In this document: one piece after another, positions 16,690 through 26,210 of the stretch
Numbering within the stretch: position 1 is the first letter of the stretch
How the letters are laid out: each line of letters begins with the position of its first letter
Assembly (NCBI GenBank): GCA_030158115.1
Contig: JAOATK010000035.1
Coordinates: 1 to 64,000, forward strand
Direction of reading: 5' to 3'
DNA: 64,000 bases
Source of the DNA: Legionella sp.
Lineage (GTDB): Bacteria; Pseudomonadota; Gammaproteobacteria; Legionellales; Legionellaceae
Position numbers and translations under genes: made by a program
Notes under the pieces: generated by a model
The model's database searches: none
Told to the model about the DNA's origin: nothing
The model's input: the letters and a program-made list of their open reading frames with translations, nothing else

Positions 16690-19515
16690 TTATTGGCACG
16701 CTTCACAGTCTGGATCCAGTATGGAACATACTTTGGGTTCTTCAGCTATAAGCTTCACCGCATTTAGTGCACCATCAGTTACTGTTGATTTTTCTGCATT
16801 AGATGCCCCTAAACTACGCAAGTAATAAGTGGTTTTTAATCCGCGTGTCCAAGCATGTGTGTACAGTTGATCCAGTTTTTTACCTGAGGGTTGAGCCATG
16901 TAAATATTGAGAGATTGAGCCTGATCTATCCATTTTTGTCGACGTGAGGCTGCATCAACTAGCCAAATGGGGTCAATTTCAAACGAAGTAGCGTAACGCT
17001 TTTTCAATTCAGCAGGAATTCGGCTGATAGGTTGTACGCTACCGTTAAAATATTTCAGATCATTAACCATCACTTCATCCCAAAGATTGAGGGCTTTTAA
17101 CTCAGCAACTAAATGAAGATTGATGACCGTAAATTCACCTGACAAATTCGATTTAACATATAAGTTTTGGTACGTTGGTTCAATCGATTGAGCCACGCCG
17201 CAAATGTTAGATATGGTTGCAGTAGGTGCTATCGCCATGACGTTCGAGTTACGCATGCCTTGAGTACGAACTTTAACGCGTAAGCTTTCCCAATCCAGGC
17301 GTTGCGAACGATCTTGCTCTAAATAGTTGCTTCGTGCTTGTTGCAGCAAGTTAATAGAGTCAATTGGTAGTATGCCTTTGCTCCATAATGAACCTTCATA
17401 ACTAGAGTAGCTTCCGCGTTCTTTAGCTAAATCACAAGACGCTTCAATGGCATAATAACTGATTAATTCCATTGACGAATCGGCAAATTCAACCGCTTCT
17501 TGAGATGCATAATCGATTTTTAATTCATAAAGAGCATCTTGGAAGCCCATGAGACCTAAACCAATCGGTCTATGCTTTAAGTTGGAGTTGCGTGCTTGCG
17601 GTACGGAATAATAATTAATATCAATCACGTTATCCAGCATACGAATGGCTGTAGTGATTGTGCGTTTTAATTTATCTTTATCCAGTTGCCCATTTTTGAT
17701 GTGAGCGGGAAGGTTCACACTGCCCAGATTACATACTGCAATTTCTTCTTCTGAAGTATTAAGAGTAATCTCTGTGCATAAATTCGAGCTGTGTACAACA
17801 CCTGCATGTTGTTGTGGTGAGCGTAAATTACAAGGATCCTTAAACGTCATCCAGGGATGCCCTGTTTCGAATAGCATAGAGAGCATTTTACGCCATAGTT
17901 TTACGGCAGATAATGTTTTTGTGTTTTGAATATAGCCTTGGCGCGCTTTTTCTTCATAATTTTTGTAAAGAGTTTCAAAGGCTTTACCGTATTGATCATG
18001 CAGCTCGGGTACTTCTTCTGGTGAGAATAAAGTCCATTCTCCGTCTTCGCGAACACGTATCATAAACAAATCTGGGATCCATAAAGCAGTATTCATATCA
18101 TGAGTACGTCGTCGATCATCCCCAGTGTTTTTTCTTAATTCTAGGAATTCTTCTACGTCTTTATGCCAGCATTCCAAATAAGCACAAACAGCACCTTTAC
18201 GTTTGCCACCTTGATTGACCGCTACAGCAGTTGCATCAGCTACGTTTAAGAAGGGAACAACACCTTGAGACTTGCCATTAGTGCCTTGAATATGTGCACC
18301 CATAGCACGGACAGGAGTCCAGTCATTACCTAAGCCACCCGCAAATTTAGAGAGTAGGGCATTATCCTTGATGGCACTGTAAATACCGTCTAAATGGTCT
18401 GGAACAGTCGTTAAATAGCAGCTTGATAACTGAGGGCGAACAGATCCTGAGTTAAATAAAGTGGGTGTAGATGACATGTAGTCAAAAGAAGAAATTAACT
18501 GATAAAACTCAATTGCTTTATCTTCTTTATTTTTTTCCCGCATGGCCAGCCCCATTGCTACACGCATAAAGAAGGCTTGGGGTAGTTCATAGCGTATACC
18601 CTGATCATGGATAAAATAGCGATCATATAAAGTTTGCAGACTTAAGTAAGTAAATTGCATGTCACGTTCTGGTAACAGGGCTTTACCTAGTTTATCTAAA
18701 TCAAAATCAGCCATTTTTACATCAATAATACCCTGGTTAATACCATGACTAATATAGGTTTTAAAATAAGAAGGATAAAGTGCTGTCATCTCATCAAAGG
18801 TCGCATCTTCTTGAATGTTTAATTTGTTGAGCGCTTCTACACGTAAACTGTCTAATAATAAACGAGCACTGACAAAGGTGTAGTTGGGTTCTTTTTCAAC
18901 TAGGGCACGCGCTGCCATAGTGAGTGCTTTATGTACGTCTTCGAATTTAGCTTGGTTATAAAGATTACGCATCGCGTCTTTGATTACGGGCTCTGGAGAA
19001 ACATCGGCCAAATCACGACATGACTCATTAACAATCGTTTGGACACGATTCATGTCTAAGGGTCTTAGCTCACCATCAGGCATGGTAATTAATAAAGTTT
19101 TTTTATCAGCTACTTGCTGTTTTAATTCCGTTTGACGAGCAACTCGATGCTTTTCGCGATAAAGTACATAAGCGCGGGCAACTTTATAGTGACCACTGCG
19201 CATCAGTGCTAATTCTACTTGGTCTTGAATGTCTTCAATATGGATTGCGCCACCAGTAGGCAAACGGCGTTTGAACGTTTGCGAAATTTGACGGGTTAGC
19301 TCTTCGATCTGTTGATGAATTCGATCAGAAGTAGGTGCGGCTCCTCCCTCATCGGCAATAAATGCTTTAGTAATAGCAACTTTAATTTTTGAAGCATCAT
19401 AGTTCACTATTTTACCATTACGTTTTATTGTTTTGAGTATTCCAGGAGCATTAGCTGTCAATTCCAGTTGACTTGTTAGCGGCACATCATTTACCGGATC
19501 AAGAATTGCGGACAT
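16690..19515 (-). CDS. nrdA: Class Ia ribonucleotide reductase, alpha subunit
   Basis: NrdA is the catalytic subunit that reduces ribonucleoside diphosphates. The 941-residue protein starts with an ATP-cone for allosteric control ([20 protein letters not shown]), then the barrel with the SSCYLTT cysteine, NLCTEI and the radical-pathway tyrosines (YQNLYVKS region). The C-terminal CEAC pair would shuttle electrons from thioredoxin or glutaredoxin. The start is taken as the ATG at 19515 behind GGAGG, 17 codons inside the longest frame. A DnaA box lies upstream. Confidence 0.96.
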   Translation of the reverse strand: MSAILDPVNDVPLTSQLELTANAPGILKTIKRNGKIVNYDASKIKVAITKAFIADEGGAAPTSDRIHQQIEELTRQISQTFKRRLPTGGAIHIEDIQDQVELALMRSGHYKVARAYVLYREKHRVARQTELKQQVADKKTLLITMPDGELRPLDMNRVQTIVNESCRDLADVSPEPVIKDAMRNLYNQAKFEDVHKALTMAARALVEKEPNYTFVSARLLLDSLRVEALNKLNIQEDATFDEMTALYPSYFKTYISHGINQGIIDVKMADFDLDKLGKALLPERDMQFTYLSLQTLYDRYFIHDQGIRYELPQAFFMRVAMGLAMREKNKEDKAIEFYQLISSFDYMSSTPTLFNSGSVRPQLSSCYLTTVPDHLDGIYSAIKDNALLSKFAGGLGNDWTPVRAMGAHIQGTNGKSQGVVPFLNVADATAVAVNQGGKRKGAVCAYLECWHKDVEEFLELRKNTGDDRRRTHDMNTALWIPDLFMIRVREDGEWTLFSPEEVPELHDQYGKAFETLYKNYEEKARQGYIQNTKTLSAVKLWRKMLSMLFETGHPWMTFKDPCNLRSPQQHAGVVHSSNLCTEITLNTSEEEIAVCNLGSVNLPAHIKNGQLDKDKLKRTITTAIRMLDNVIDINYYSVPQARNSNLKHRPIGLGLMGFQDALYELKIDYASQEAVEFADSSMELISYYAIEASCDLAKERGSYSSYEGSLWSKGILPIDSINLLQQARSNYLEQDRSQRLDWESLRVKVRTQGMRNSNVMAIAPTATISNICGVAQSIEPTYQNLYVKSNLSGEFTVINLHLVAELKALNLWDEVMVNDLKYFNGSVQPISRIPAELKKRYATSFEIDPIWLVDAASRRQKWIDQAQSLNIYMAQPSGKKLDQLYTHAWTRGLKTTYYLRSLGASNAEKSTVTDGALNAVKLIAEEPKVCSILDPDCEACQ

Positions 19516-19676
19516 TTTTCCTCCACGTAGTATGTTGTTATCGACAGTCAGGTCAATTTTATTCACTCTTACTCAAGATTATAGCAGAAAACCCAACATA
19601 TGGGGTCTTTATTGAGCCTTAATAACAAGATAATGTGTTTTTGTAAGAGGGTCAATAGAATAATCTGGGAGTATAT

Positions 19677-19685
19677 TGTGGATAA
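19677..19685 (-). promoter_or_regulatory. Perfect DnaA box upstream of nrdA
   Basis: The minus strand reads TTATCCACA, the consensus DnaA-binding 9-mer, about 160 bp upstream of the nrdA ATG. E. coli nrdAB is known to be controlled by DnaA through boxes in its promoter. A single box may be chance, but its position is suggestive. Confidence 0.5.
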
Positions 19686-19801
19686 GTTGTGTGTATTAAT
19701 TAATTTTGAGCTTTAGTTGTTTGAGCTATTAAGATTAATCGTGATATTAATCAATTGGATAAAAAGCATTAAACAATAAAATGAGTCGTGCATAACTTTG
19801 T

Positions 19802-20578
19802 TTACATTTTTTTTATAACAATCGCATCACTAACATTGGAGAAACTATGAACATTAAGCAAGAAAGAACCAATGTGAGCATACAACTGGCTTGAGCTTCC
19901 GCCATCCAAATTAATAGCATCAATACAGTATAAGGGTTTTGCCCTAAGTAAATGAGCTAATTTATTAGTAGACATAGGTGCATTTGTTGAAACAAGAATA
20001 ATTAATTTTCCATCTGCGGTAATTCCTAAAGCAGAGCGATCAGCGTCTCCGGGTTTTAGGGAAGGGATTTGTCGTTTAATTAATAATCTAGGCCCACTTT
20101 GTATGGCAACATCAATCTCTTTGTCCTGATGGAAATGACTTTGTTTGCTAATATAAGGTTTATTATTTTTTATATAAAAAACACCCCACCAACTGATACG
20201 CTTTATAGGGTTTTCAAGTTTATTATCATTAATTCTTAAACCTAGCGGATTAAACTGATGGTCAAAAAAACCACCATTAATACTCAAAAGAGCTTTACTG
20301 TATTCAGCAAATTGATCAGCCGATGCATTTTTGAGTCCCAAGGAGTTCGCGCGCACTAATGCCAATTGATTTTGATTTAGATCGATACGAAATACATAAA
20401 TGTGTGACCAAGGCGCCAATATTCCGCCTGCTAAATCCTGATATTCAATGCCCGCGCTCAATTGTTGCCAGCGTGTTCCAGAGTAGGAATAAAATGGAAG
20501 TAGCAGCGTAATTAGAAAAAAGAGTACGTAAAACAAATATGATTTGTTTGCAGGATAAACATTGGTTTGCGAAGACAT
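19802..20578 (-). CDS. Phosphodiester glycosidase (NAGPA domain) protein
   Basis: A 258-residue exported or membrane-anchored protein with an N-terminal hydrophobic segment (YLFYVLFFLITLLLPFYSYSG). The NAGPA/DUF2233 core is recognised by LLSINGGFFD, NPLGLRINDNK, RSALGITADGKLI and DAINLDGGSSSQLY. The family includes the eukaryotic uncovering enzyme and bacterial phosphodiester glycosidases of envelope polymers. The substrate here is unknown. An AAGGA site precedes the ATG. It is divergent from pmbA, and the two starts are only about 45 bp apart. Confidence 0.85.
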   Translation of the reverse strand: MSSQTNVYPANKSYLFYVLFFLITLLLPFYSYSGTRWQQLSAGIEYQDLAGGILAPWSHIYVFRIDLNQNQLALVRANSLGLKNASADQFAEYSKALLSINGGFFDHQFNPLGLRINDNKLENPIKRISWWGVFYIKNNKPYISKQSHFHQDKEIDVAIQSGPRLLIKRQIPSLKPGDADRSALGITADGKLIILVSTNAPMSTNKLAHLLRAKPLYCIDAINLDGGSSSQLYAHIGSFLLNVHSFSNVSDAIVIKKM

Positions 20579-20622
20579 GTTATTGTATCCTTATGTACAT
20601 CATTCAACACCACGAGTCTCTT

Positions 20623-21981
20623 ATGCAAATTAAAAAGCAACATAACAATAGTGAAGTACAGAAGTCAATAACTGAATTAACTTACTTGATGGATGAAGTA
20701 CTTGAACTTGCCCAAAAAGAAGGGGCTACCGATGCCATGGTAGCAGTAAATAATGATCGTGGTTTTTCAGTAGATGTGCGTATGGGGGCGGTTGAAACGG
20801 TTGCTTTTAGCGAGGATAGAGGTGTTGGTTTGACAGTTTACATTGGTCAGCGCAAGGGAAGTGCAAGCAGTACGGATACTTCTTTAGAGGCGCTGCAATC
20901 TATGGTAAAAGCAGCTTGTGAGATTGCGAAAGTCAGTGCTGAAGATCCTTGTTTTGGACTGGCTGATAAAGAGTTAATGACAAAAAATCATCCTGATTTA
21001 GATTTATTTCATCCCTGGGATGTCACGCCGCAAGAGGCTATCGAGTTGGCCTTAAAATGTGAATCCTATGCATTATCCTTAAATAAAAAAATTACCAATT
21101 CAGACGGGGTGAACGTCTCTTCCTATGAGTCACATCATGGTTATGCAAATACTTATGGTGGAGCAGGATTTATTCATAGCACTCGTCATGGACTTAGTTG
21201 CTCATTGATTGCTGCTGATGGGGAGGAAATGCAAAGGGATTATGATTACACGACAGTGCGAAATGCTAAAGATATAGTCGAACCACATATTATTGCAAAA
21301 AATGCAGTGGATCGTGCCTTAAGCCGTTTAAATGCCAAACAAATTGAAACGCAAACAACACCTGTTATTTTTTCATCACGAGTATCCAGTGGGTTATTTG
21401 CAAGTTTTATTAATGCAATTAGCGGTTCTAATATTTATAGAAAAAATTCATTTTTAATGGATTCCATTGGGCAACAAGTATTCCCTGAATTTATTCATAT
21501 TTACGAACAACCACATTTACTTGGTGCATTAGGTAGTTCTCCGTTTGATAGTGAGGGGGTGCCAACTCGCCGCAATATTTGGGTGGAAAATGGGCGTGTC
21601 ATGCAGTATGTCTTAGGTAGTTACTCAGCGCGTAGACTAGGATTAGAAACTACTGCTAATAGTGATGGTGTGCATAATTTAACGATTGATCCTAATGCGG
21701 GTAATTTGGATGATTTGTTAAAAAGAATGGGTAGAGGATTATTAGTAACTGAATTAATGGGGCAGGGTATTAATGGAATTACTGGCGATTACTCTCGCGG
21801 AGCGAGTGGATATTGGGTAGAGGAGGGTGTTATTCAATACCCGGTTCATGAAATAACCATTGCTGGGAATTTAAAAGACATGTTCCAATCCATTCTTGCT
21901 GTAGGTAACGATATTAATCCTAACATCTCTACGCGCTGTGGCTCTGTTTTGATTGAAAAAATGCAAGTTGCTGGGAAATAA
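20623..21981 (+). CDS. pmbA: Metalloprotease PmbA/TldE homologue
   Basis: PmbA (TldE) forms the TldD/TldE heterodimeric protease that acts on microcin precursors and the CcdA antitoxin. TldD is the zinc-bearing half, and it is not in the window. The protein is 452 residues from the chosen ATG (E. coli 450) with GLTVYIGQRKGSASSTD, SVDVRMGAVETVAFSED and the C-terminal GINGITGDYSRGASGYWVE. Longer in-frame starts run into the divergent gene and give an atypical N-terminus. Confidence 0.92.
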   Translation: MQIKKQHNNSEVQKSITELTYLMDEVLELAQKEGATDAMVAVNNDRGFSVDVRMGAVETVAFSEDRGVGLTVYIGQRKGSASSTDTSLEALQSMVKAACEIAKVSAEDPCFGLADKELMTKNHPDLDLFHPWDVTPQEAIELALKCESYALSLNKKITNSDGVNVSSYESHHGYANTYGGAGFIHSTRHGLSCSLIAADGEEMQRDYDYTTVRNAKDIVEPHIIAKNAVDRALSRLNAKQIETQTTPVIFSSRVSSGLFASFINAISGSNIYRKNSFLMDSIGQQVFPEFIHIYEQPHLLGALGSSPFDSEGVPTRRNIWVENGRVMQYVLGSYSARRLGLETTANSDGVHNLTIDPNAGNLDDLLKRMGRGLLVTELMGQGINGITGDYSRGASGYWVEEGVIQYPVHEITIAGNLKDMFQSILAVGNDINPNISTRCGSVLIEKMQVAGK

Positions 21982-22013
21982 AAATAGGCACATTCCCTAG
22001 ATAACGAGTAGAC

Positions 22014-22061
22014 TGGTTGCCTAAAACTAATGGCATTTCCCTATTAGTTGGAAGGCAACCA
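22014..22061. terminator. Two-tier inverted repeat between pmbA and the protease
   Basis: TGGTTGCCT (22014-22022) pairs with AGGCAACCA (22053-22061), and inside it AACTAAT pairs with ATTAGTT. It lies between two convergent genes and probably ends both transcripts. No long T run follows. Confidence 0.5.
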
Positions 22062-22074
22062 AGTTACACGGGAT

Positions 22075-23139
22075 TTATTCTTCTTGCTCTAAACTACGTA
22101 TACGTTGTGCTTCTATGACCAATACTTTAAAGTAATCATAGGACATATAAAAATTACCTTTGTCACCTACATCACTACCCCAGGAATTACGTAAGGTTAA
22201 TAAACCTTTGTATTCACGGCCTTGATCATCTACTGCTATAGCATCATCATCATAGCCGGTAATGATCATTTCATGACCGCCAAAATCAGGACGTAAATGA
22301 AGGTCACGCATGATTTCAGGGGTTAAAACCCATGAATCTTCAGTTGCATGATGTGTTCCTACAGCACCTACAGTGCCTAAGTCAAAGTCTAATAAGAGCA
22401 CACCGAAGGTGACCCGGTCGTTCTCATTTAAGGCTTGTTTTACAGCATTCAGTGTTTTGGTGGTGTCAATACGGCTAGTTGCTTCAAATATATCCAATAT
22501 AGAAGACCAGGCAGCATATTCTTCTATGGGTTGACTCAACTCGTGAAATTCATCTGCTGTCATTGTGGCGGAAGGATCATAATATCCAGATGAGGGGTAT
22601 GCGTTTAATCCACCGCATCCAAATTGCTGTTCATCCTTTTTACTTATCACACCAAAGGTATCCATTTGGGCTAAAACCACGCGCCCCCAGGATCCATCCC
22701 AACCACTAGATGCGTAGCCATTTGCTTCTAAATAATTACCTAATTGTAATTGGCATAATTGGCTTAAATAGTCCCCTTTATTTAGGACTGCATCAATAGC
22801 TGCTGTGTTAGCAAAAGTCACACAAGTACCATAATGGCCCTGATTCAACACAGGCACATTATTCATTCCTAGATTAATCTCACGAGGAAGTTTAGGCGTT
22901 AGCGTTTCAGTTTTTGATTTATCTTGCGTCATCAATGAGCGTTTGTTTAATGCGGCAACAGCTGATGGAGTTAATTTCATTTTCAGTAATTTAATAGAAT
23001 GCGTTTTTTCTTTATTGACTGATCTGGCCTGTTCGGAATGCTTAAGATTTTGATCCAAGGTTCCAATGATTTTGATATCTTGAGCAACCAGATTCGTGCT
23101 GACTGCAGCAGATAGAAGTGCTACTTTGAGTAACTCCAT
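22075..23139 (-). CDS. Secreted papain-family (C1) cysteine protease
   Basis: A 354-residue C1 peptidase. A signal peptide (MELLKVALLSAAVSTNLVAQ) is followed by a propeptide-like region to about residue 90. The oxyanion Gln100 and the nucleophile Cys106 are in NQGHYGTCVTF. The histidine is in GGHEMIITGYDDD and the Asn/Trp in LRNSWGSDVGDKGNFYMSY, so the triad is complete. TTGGAGA precedes the ATG. It lies 97 bp downstream of lspK on the same strand, so a type II secreted protease is a reasonable idea; that part is inference. Confidence 0.88.
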   Translation of the reverse strand: MELLKVALLSAAVSTNLVAQDIKIIGTLDQNLKHSEQARSVNKEKTHSIKLLKMKLTPSAVAALNKRSLMTQDKSKTETLTPKLPREINLGMNNVPVLNQGHYGTCVTFANTAAIDAVLNKGDYLSQLCQLQLGNYLEANGYASSGWDGSWGRVVLAQMDTFGVISKKDEQQFGCGGLNAYPSSGYYDPSATMTADEFHELSQPIEEYAAWSSILDIFEATSRIDTTKTLNAVKQALNENDRVTFGVLLLDFDLGTVGAVGTHHATEDSWVLTPEIMRDLHLRPDFGGHEMIITGYDDDAIAVDDQGREYKGLLTLRNSWGSDVGDKGNFYMSYDYFKVLVIEAQRIRSLEQEE

Positions 23140-23235
23140 GTATTATTCTCCAAGAAAAATAGCCAAATAGCGGATTTTGATTGTACTCCATGAATTTATA
23201 GAAAGTAAATGTTGTGAACCAAGAGCGCCTTTTCA

Positions 23236-24177
23236 CTAAAACACATTAAAACTTTCTCGTAAAATAGAAACAGATAGTTTTTCTTTTTTATCCCGATCTC
23301 GTTTAAGCAATGTGTAAACGGTTAAATGAAAATCATCTGCAGAGGCATGAGCCACACTAAGATAATACACGCTTTGAAGCGTAATTTGGTTAGGCGCGAT
23401 ATTGAGTTTTGTCAAAAGCTCTTTAATCGTTTCCATTCGCTTAATACCATTTTTTCCACGTGCAGCAATTATTTTGTGTGCCTTTTTTTCATTCATCAAG
23501 TGACTTAAAGACATAAGTGCTTGCGCTGAAGCAGTATTAATATTTAAAGCAGTGCTTTCTGGCAATGCCGTAATGAAAGGGGCCAGCTTCTCATAGAAGT
23601 CTGCGGTAACTCCTTTAACTAGGCGAAGTTCTGAGCGACTGCTGATCAACTGATGACTTGGGTAATAAGGTGGTTTTTGGTTTAAATAATAAGATAGGTA
23701 ATAATCTTTCCCTTTGCCCAGATTATAGGGTGATACCCAATCATTGATTGCAAATAATACGTTGACTCGTTGAGCACCAGGGGCTTTGGGAGCGATATGA
23801 TTGACTAAATTCATGAATGGTAAGAGTAATTTTTTATTCGCTAAGTTATTTAAATTAGCTAGGGCTTGTAAATCATAGAGTTCGCCAGTCAATGTGACTG
23901 AGGGGTAAATCGTTTCCATCTTTTTAGGATAAGACATTATCTTTCCTGCTGGATTAGCTTGATTCCATTTTTTTTTCTTATTATTTAATTCTCCAAGAGC
24001 CCAAAAAGCCACTCCTTGCGAGGCAAGATAAAGTTTGTCATGAGTTAGCATGAGCTTTGTGCGGTAGATATCTACTTGTAATTTAGTGCTCATTGCTGTG
24101 GCGACTATGGCGACTAAGGTCATAATAAATAGGGCAGTTAAAAGGGCACTGCCCTGAATTAATTTAATTGGCCGCAT
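23236..24177 (-). CDS. lspK: Type II secretion minor pseudopilin K
   Basis: LspK/GspK forms the tip of the type II secretion pseudopilus with I and J. The 313-residue protein has the prepilin-type start GSALLTALFIMTLVAIVATAM, with no Glu at position 5 as usual for K proteins. A large alpha-helical insert follows, and a C-terminal part with helix-hairpin-helix-like repeats (LNINTASAQALMSLSHLM). It overlaps lspJ by 14 bp and is the last gene of the lspF-K operon. Confidence 0.93.
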   Translation of the reverse strand: MRPIKLIQGSALLTALFIMTLVAIVATAMSTKLQVDIYRTKLMLTHDKLYLASQGVAFWALGELNNKKKKWNQANPAGKIMSYPKKMETIYPSVTLTGELYDLQALANLNNLANKKLLLPFMNLVNHIAPKAPGAQRVNVLFAINDWVSPYNLGKGKDYYLSYYLNQKPPYYPSHQLISSRSELRLVKGVTADFYEKLAPFITALPESTALNINTASAQALMSLSHLMNEKKAHKIIAARGKNGIKRMETIKELLTKLNIAPNQITLQSVYYLSVAHASADDFHLTVYTLLKRDRDKKEKLSVSILRESFNVF

Positions 24178-24781
24178 ACAATGCCCCAGGGATAATTAGG
24201 AGCAGATTAAATGATCCTAAATCTTGTGGTTTTAGATTGATTTGTATGGCTTTGGGGAGCACTTCTTTTTTTTGATTTTGAGTCAGTGCATCGGTTCGCC
24301 ATTCGGGAAATACTTCTAAATTTTGATTTAAAAAGCCAAAATGACAGCCATCTAGATGATCAATGAGTAATTTATCTTGATAGGTATTTCTACTTGCTGC
24401 ATCAAGGCTATTCCATGTTCTTCTAATCAATGATTTTTTTTGACATACATAGGCAACTCGCTTGAGAGTACTGCGTTTTTCTACGCTACCAGGATTAACG
24501 ACTCCATCTCGAGTAAACTCAACATAATGTGATCTGCCAATAAAAACAGGGAATAGTCTTAATTCATTGCCACGTATAGCGCGCTCAACCGTTTGGCTTA
24601 TATCTTGCTGCAATAGACTGATGGCCAGTTGTAAGCCGCTTAAACGCACACTTTGTTCATTAATTCGTGTTCGTGTGTTAAAGGCATAATACAAGGTGGA
24701 TGAGGTAATTGTTGCAATAATAGCAAATACAGTAAGTGCTATTAGAATTTCAATTAAGGTAAATCCTTTGATTTTTTTCAT
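24164..24781 (-). CDS. lspJ: Type II secretion minor pseudopilin J
   Basis: A 205-residue minor pseudopilin. The prepilin peptidase site is KKIKG|FTLIEILIALTVFAII, with Glu5 of the mature protein present. The mature region (FNTRTRINEQSVRLSGLQLAI) and the conserved WxSLD-type segment (WNSLDAASRN) fit GspJ. It joins I and K in the pseudopilus tip. The ATG overlaps the lspI stop by 4 bp (ATGA), which suggests coupled translation. Confidence 0.93.
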   Translation of the reverse strand: MKKIKGFTLIEILIALTVFAIIATITSSTLYYAFNTRTRINEQSVRLSGLQLAISLLQQDISQTVERAIRGNELRLFPVFIGRSHYVEFTRDGVVNPGSVEKRSTLKRVAYVCQKKSLIRRTWNSLDAASRNTYQDKLLIDHLDGCHFGFLNQNLEVFPEWRTDALTQNQKKEVLPKAIQINLKPQDLGSFNLLLIIPGALYAAN

Positions 24782-25146
24782 GGCGCGTACCTAAATGCAT
24801 ACAGCTCATCTTGAAAAGGACCTGTTGGTTGAGCGCTGACTGATAGGCTAATTAGTTGCAAGGATTTTTGTGGCGTGGGCGTGATTTTTGCTCGCCAATA
24901 CCAATGTTGCCCTAACATGTAGGTATTTTGTGTGGTTTCCTGATTTTGACTAGTTGATAATAAGCCTAGTTGGATCATCGCCACCCCTTGCATCGCTACC
25001 CAGTGGCTGATGGTTTTTTGTTTTAGACGATCAGTATTTTCTATATTTTGAGCCATTGCTTTAAGAAGAGCTGTTAGAGCAATGGCAATGATGGCTAGTG
25101 CTAATAGCACTTCCACTAAGGTGAAACCGGCTTGAGATTGTTTCAT
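24778..25146 (-). CDS. lspI: Type II secretion minor pseudopilin I
   Basis: A 122-residue minor pseudopilin with cleavage site KQSQAG|FTLVEVLLALAIIAIAL and Glu5. The mature N-terminal helix continues into LLKAMAQNIENTDRLKQKT. GspI nucleates the tip complex. It overlaps both neighbours by 4 bp, in the order H-I-J. The length is typical for the family. Confidence 0.94.
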   Translation of the reverse strand: MKQSQAGFTLVEVLLALAIIAIALTALLKAMAQNIENTDRLKQKTISHWVAMQGVAMIQLGLLSTSQNQETTQNTYMLGQHWYWRAKITPTPQKSLQLISLSVSAQPTGPFQDELYAFRYAP

Positions 25147-25751
25147 TTATCACCTGGTGCATGGAGTTCTAAACCACCATTGCGGTAGCCAGTCATGACA
25201 GCTATTTTATTTTCTTTGGTACTGCCAAACGTTAAGGTAAAGGGTGTCATATCGCCAGATGCATTAAAAATAATAGCAGGTGCATCCGCAGTATTGGAAT
25301 TGATGATGCTTAATTTAATAGATGTATTTTTTGGAAAATAGGTCATTTTAAAGACTCCCTTATTAGACAGGGGAGTCCAATGCGAATTGTTTTGTAATCG
25401 GAGAAATTGGTATCCGCTATTATCAATTTTTAACCCTAAAGTGCTGGTTTCTAAAATTGTTTGTTGCTGGGCTAAACGAAGGGTATTGATTAAATGATCT
25501 GCAGCAAAAAAAATACGTTTGCTTTCACCAAAATTGCCAAATGCGATTAAGGCAAAACCAATGGTGATGCCTATAATCACGATGACAATCATTATTTCAA
25601 TGAGGGTAAACCCTCGATTATATATACTGAGCGGTGACACAACATGAGGTTTTTTCCTTGTTTTTTTTTTAAAGCTTGACAATAGAGTTGCTATTACGCT
25701 GTGCTTTAAACGTCCAACTACAAAAAAAATAGCGGCGTCAAAAAACTTCAT
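25143..25751 (-). CDS. lspH: Type II secretion minor pseudopilin H
   Basis: A 202-residue GspH. The processing site is YNRG|FTLIEIMIVIVIIGI, with Glu5. The leader is 47 residues, far longer than the 6-15 usual for prepilins. It contains a run of ten adenines in the coding strand (T run 25661-25670) within SFKKKTRKK. The ATG start is supported by a 4-bp ATGA overlap with lspG. An in-frame GTG at codon 38 would give an ordinary 10-residue leader but lacks a well-placed ribosome-binding site. GspH links the major pseudopilin to the tip. Confidence 0.9.
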   Translation of the reverse strand: MKFFDAAIFFVVGRLKHSVIATLLSSFKKKTRKKPHVVSPLSIYNRGFTLIEIMIVIVIIGITIGFALIAFGNFGESKRIFFAADHLINTLRLAQQQTILETSTLGLKIDNSGYQFLRLQNNSHWTPLSNKGVFKMTYFPKNTSIKLSIINSNTADAPAIIFNASGDMTPFTLTFGSTKENKIAVMTGYRNGGLELHAPGDK

Positions 25752-26185
25752 TTTGTGTCCGCGTGCAGTATATCATCCCAGTTACCAATTTCCGCATTAA
25801 TGCCGCTACCTCCAGGTTGTCCTTCTGCACCATAAGTGAAAACGTCAACATCACCATGTTGACCAGGATTGAGGTAAAGATAATCTCTGCCCCAAGGATC
25901 TTTAGGCAATGATTTCAGATATTGCTTCCAATTATTAGGGCTTGGGTTTGCAGAAGGTTTTTCTACAAGCGCCATTAATCCTTGATCTGTGGTGGGGTAA
26001 TTGCCATTATCCAGCTTATACAGATCTAGCGCATTTTGTATTGCTAATACGTCTTGTTTGGCTTTTACCTTACGTGCATCATCAGGACGTCCCATAATTT
26101 TAGGCACCACAATTGAAGCAAGAATACCTAAAATAACCACTACCACCATAATTTCAATAAGCGAAAAGCCCTTTTGTTTGTTCAT
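25748..26185 (-). CDS. lspG: Type II secretion major pseudopilin G
   Basis: The major pseudopilin that builds the pseudopilus shaft. The leader is MNKQKG, followed by FSLIEIMVVVVILGILAS, with Glu5. The calcium-binding C-terminal loop (GSGINAEIGNWD) and PKDPWGRDYLYL are typical of GspG. I set the start at the ATG at 26185 behind AGGGGT. An in-frame ATG at 26218 would only extend the leader. 145 residues is the normal length. Confidence 0.96.
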   Translation of the reverse strand: MNKQKGFSLIEIMVVVVILGILASIVVPKIMGRPDDARKVKAKQDVLAIQNALDLYKLDNGNYPTTDQGLMALVEKPSANPSPNNWKQYLKSLPKDPWGRDYLYLNPGQHGDVDVFTYGAEGQPGGSGINAEIGNWDDILHADTK

Positions 26186-26210
26186 TTTTACCCCTATTAT
26201 TTGATAAATT

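Noticed and set aside
19595..19612. ACCC-AACATATG-GGGT as an NrdR box
   Set aside because: It is a partial palindrome only and does not fit the two-box NrdR consensus. It was kept out as a feature.
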